Made by a program: the position numbers and the translations under genes. DNA of 64,000 bases from Burkholderia sp. NRF60-BP8. GTDB lineage: Bacteria; Pseudomonadota; Gammaproteobacteria; Burkholderiales; Burkholderiaceae. The stretch spans positions 186,001 through 250,000 of the forward strand of contig NZ_CP013374.1 in assembly GCF_001522585.2 (NCBI RefSeq), given 5' to 3'. Position 1 is the first letter of the stretch, and each line of letters starts with the position of its first letter. This document shows, piece by piece, positions 63,526 through 64,000 of this stretch. The notes beneath the pieces are model-generated. The model worked only from the letters and a program-made list of their open reading frames with translations. It ran no database searches and was not told where the DNA came from.

Positions 63526-64000
63526 CGATCGTCGTGACCGGCGCGCTCGGCCAGGTCGGCCGCGAACTGGTGCTGCGCGCGGGTCGGCAGCCGCTCGTCG
63601 GGCTGTCGCGCGCCGCGCTCGACATCGTCGATGCAGGCGCGGTGCGCCGCGCGCTCGACGAACACCGGGCCGAACTCGTGATCAATGCCGCCGGATGGAC
63701 CGCCGTCGATCGCGCGGAGGCCGAGCCCGATGCAGCCTGGCGCGCGAACCGCGACGGGCCGGCCGTGCTGGCCGACGCGTGCGCCGCACTCGGGATTCCG
63801 TTGATTCATCTGTCGACCGACTACGTGTTCGACGGCCGCACGCCCGGCCCGTATGCGGAAACCGACGCCGTCGCGCCGCTCGGTGCGTACGGCCGGAGCA
63901 AGCTCGCGGGCGAGGAAGCGGTGCGCGAGCGGCTGCCCGACCGTCATCTGATTCTGCGAGTCGCATGGGTGTTCGGCGCGCACGGCAGCAATTTCGTGCG
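63522..64000 (+). CDS. rmlD: dTDP-4-dehydrorhamnose reductase, N-terminal part; truncated by window end
   Basis: The frame is open to the last base. The visible 159 residues begin [20 protein letters not shown] (NADPH loop), with VINAAGWTAVDRAEAEPD, STDYVFDGRTPGPYAETD and the catalytic YGRSKLAGE. It reduces the 4-keto group to give dTDP-L-rhamnose. GGAGG precedes the ATG, which overlaps the rmlC stop. Confidence 0.93.
   Translation, partial: MTIVVTGALGQVGRELVLRAGRQPLVGLSRAALDIVDAGAVRRALDEHRAELVINAAGWTAVDRAEAEPDAAWRANRDGPAVLADACAALGIPLIHLSTDYVFDGRTPGPYAETDAVAPLGAYGRSKLAGEEAVRERLPDRHLILRVAWVFGAHGSNFV

Overview
The window is GC-rich, densely coded DNA with almost pure G/C third positions. The gene families present (DHA2/EmrA/NodT efflux, trimeric porin, flavohemoprotein, LivJHMGF, Tau-type ABC, non-phosphorylative L-rhamnose route, QorB/HxlR pair) fit a Burkholderia chromosome, probably a member of the B. 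cepacia complex. This is inferred from gene content and composition, not from a marker gene. There are no rRNA or tRNA genes, no CRISPR array and no complete insertion sequence.

Layout. 1-7.1 kb holds the end of a GH15 glucanohydrolase, a divergent pyruvate-oxidase-like ThDP enzyme and enolase-superfamily dehydratase, and a translationally coupled set made of a duplicated membrane protein, a gluconate-dehydrogenase subunit 3 and a GMC flavoprotein. 7.1-10.8 kb holds small stress or envelope genes (DUF305 lipoprotein, FRG-domain protein, Fe permease family, BON protein, DUF1641, Nudix). 11.5-16.8 kb is an EmrA-EmrB-NodT tripartite pump facing an orphan OmpR-type regulator. 17.4-23 kb is a run of small proteins: FliT-like, PGDYG-like, GNAT, a degenerate HPr, YjdM, a spermidine-synthase-like protein, a ribbon-helix-helix protein, DUF1275 and DUF2909. 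23.3-26.1 kb is an AT-rich accessory patch with a double-glycine-type bacteriocin peptide plus a membrane immunity candidate, followed by a hipBA toxin-antitoxin pair whose upstream DNA carries four operators spaced about 50 bp apart. 26.2-30.7 kb has hmp, mgtC and general-stress genes. 30.9-34.9 kb is a sulfonate/taurine dioxygenase and ABC importer. 35-40.9 kb has a porin, a TPR-GT9 protein and an FkbM-like methyltransferase. 41.4-45.2 kb is another accessory-looking stretch (vapBC, an isolated transketolase). 45.5-46.9 kb is the divergent HxlR/QorB pair.

47-52.5 kb encodes the aldolase-type L-rhamnose pathway: lactonase, mutarotase, dehydrogenase, rhamnonate dehydratase and KDR aldolase, converting L-rhamnose to pyruvate and lactaldehyde, with a rhamnosyltransferase-like gene directly upstream. 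52.6-61.9 kb is a bidirectional amino-acid locus: ridA-dadA-racemase-gntR on the minus strand, and livJHMGF plus a translationally coupled MFS exporter on the plus strand. 62-64 kb starts a dTDP-L-rhamnose operon (rmlA, rmlC, rmlD cut by the window end).

The strongest candidates for something undescribed are the orphan bacteriocin/immunity cassette with its palindromic promoter, the periodic HipB operator array, the HPr paralog that has lost its phospho-histidine, and the divergent D-amino-acid/racemase/Liv/MFS locus.
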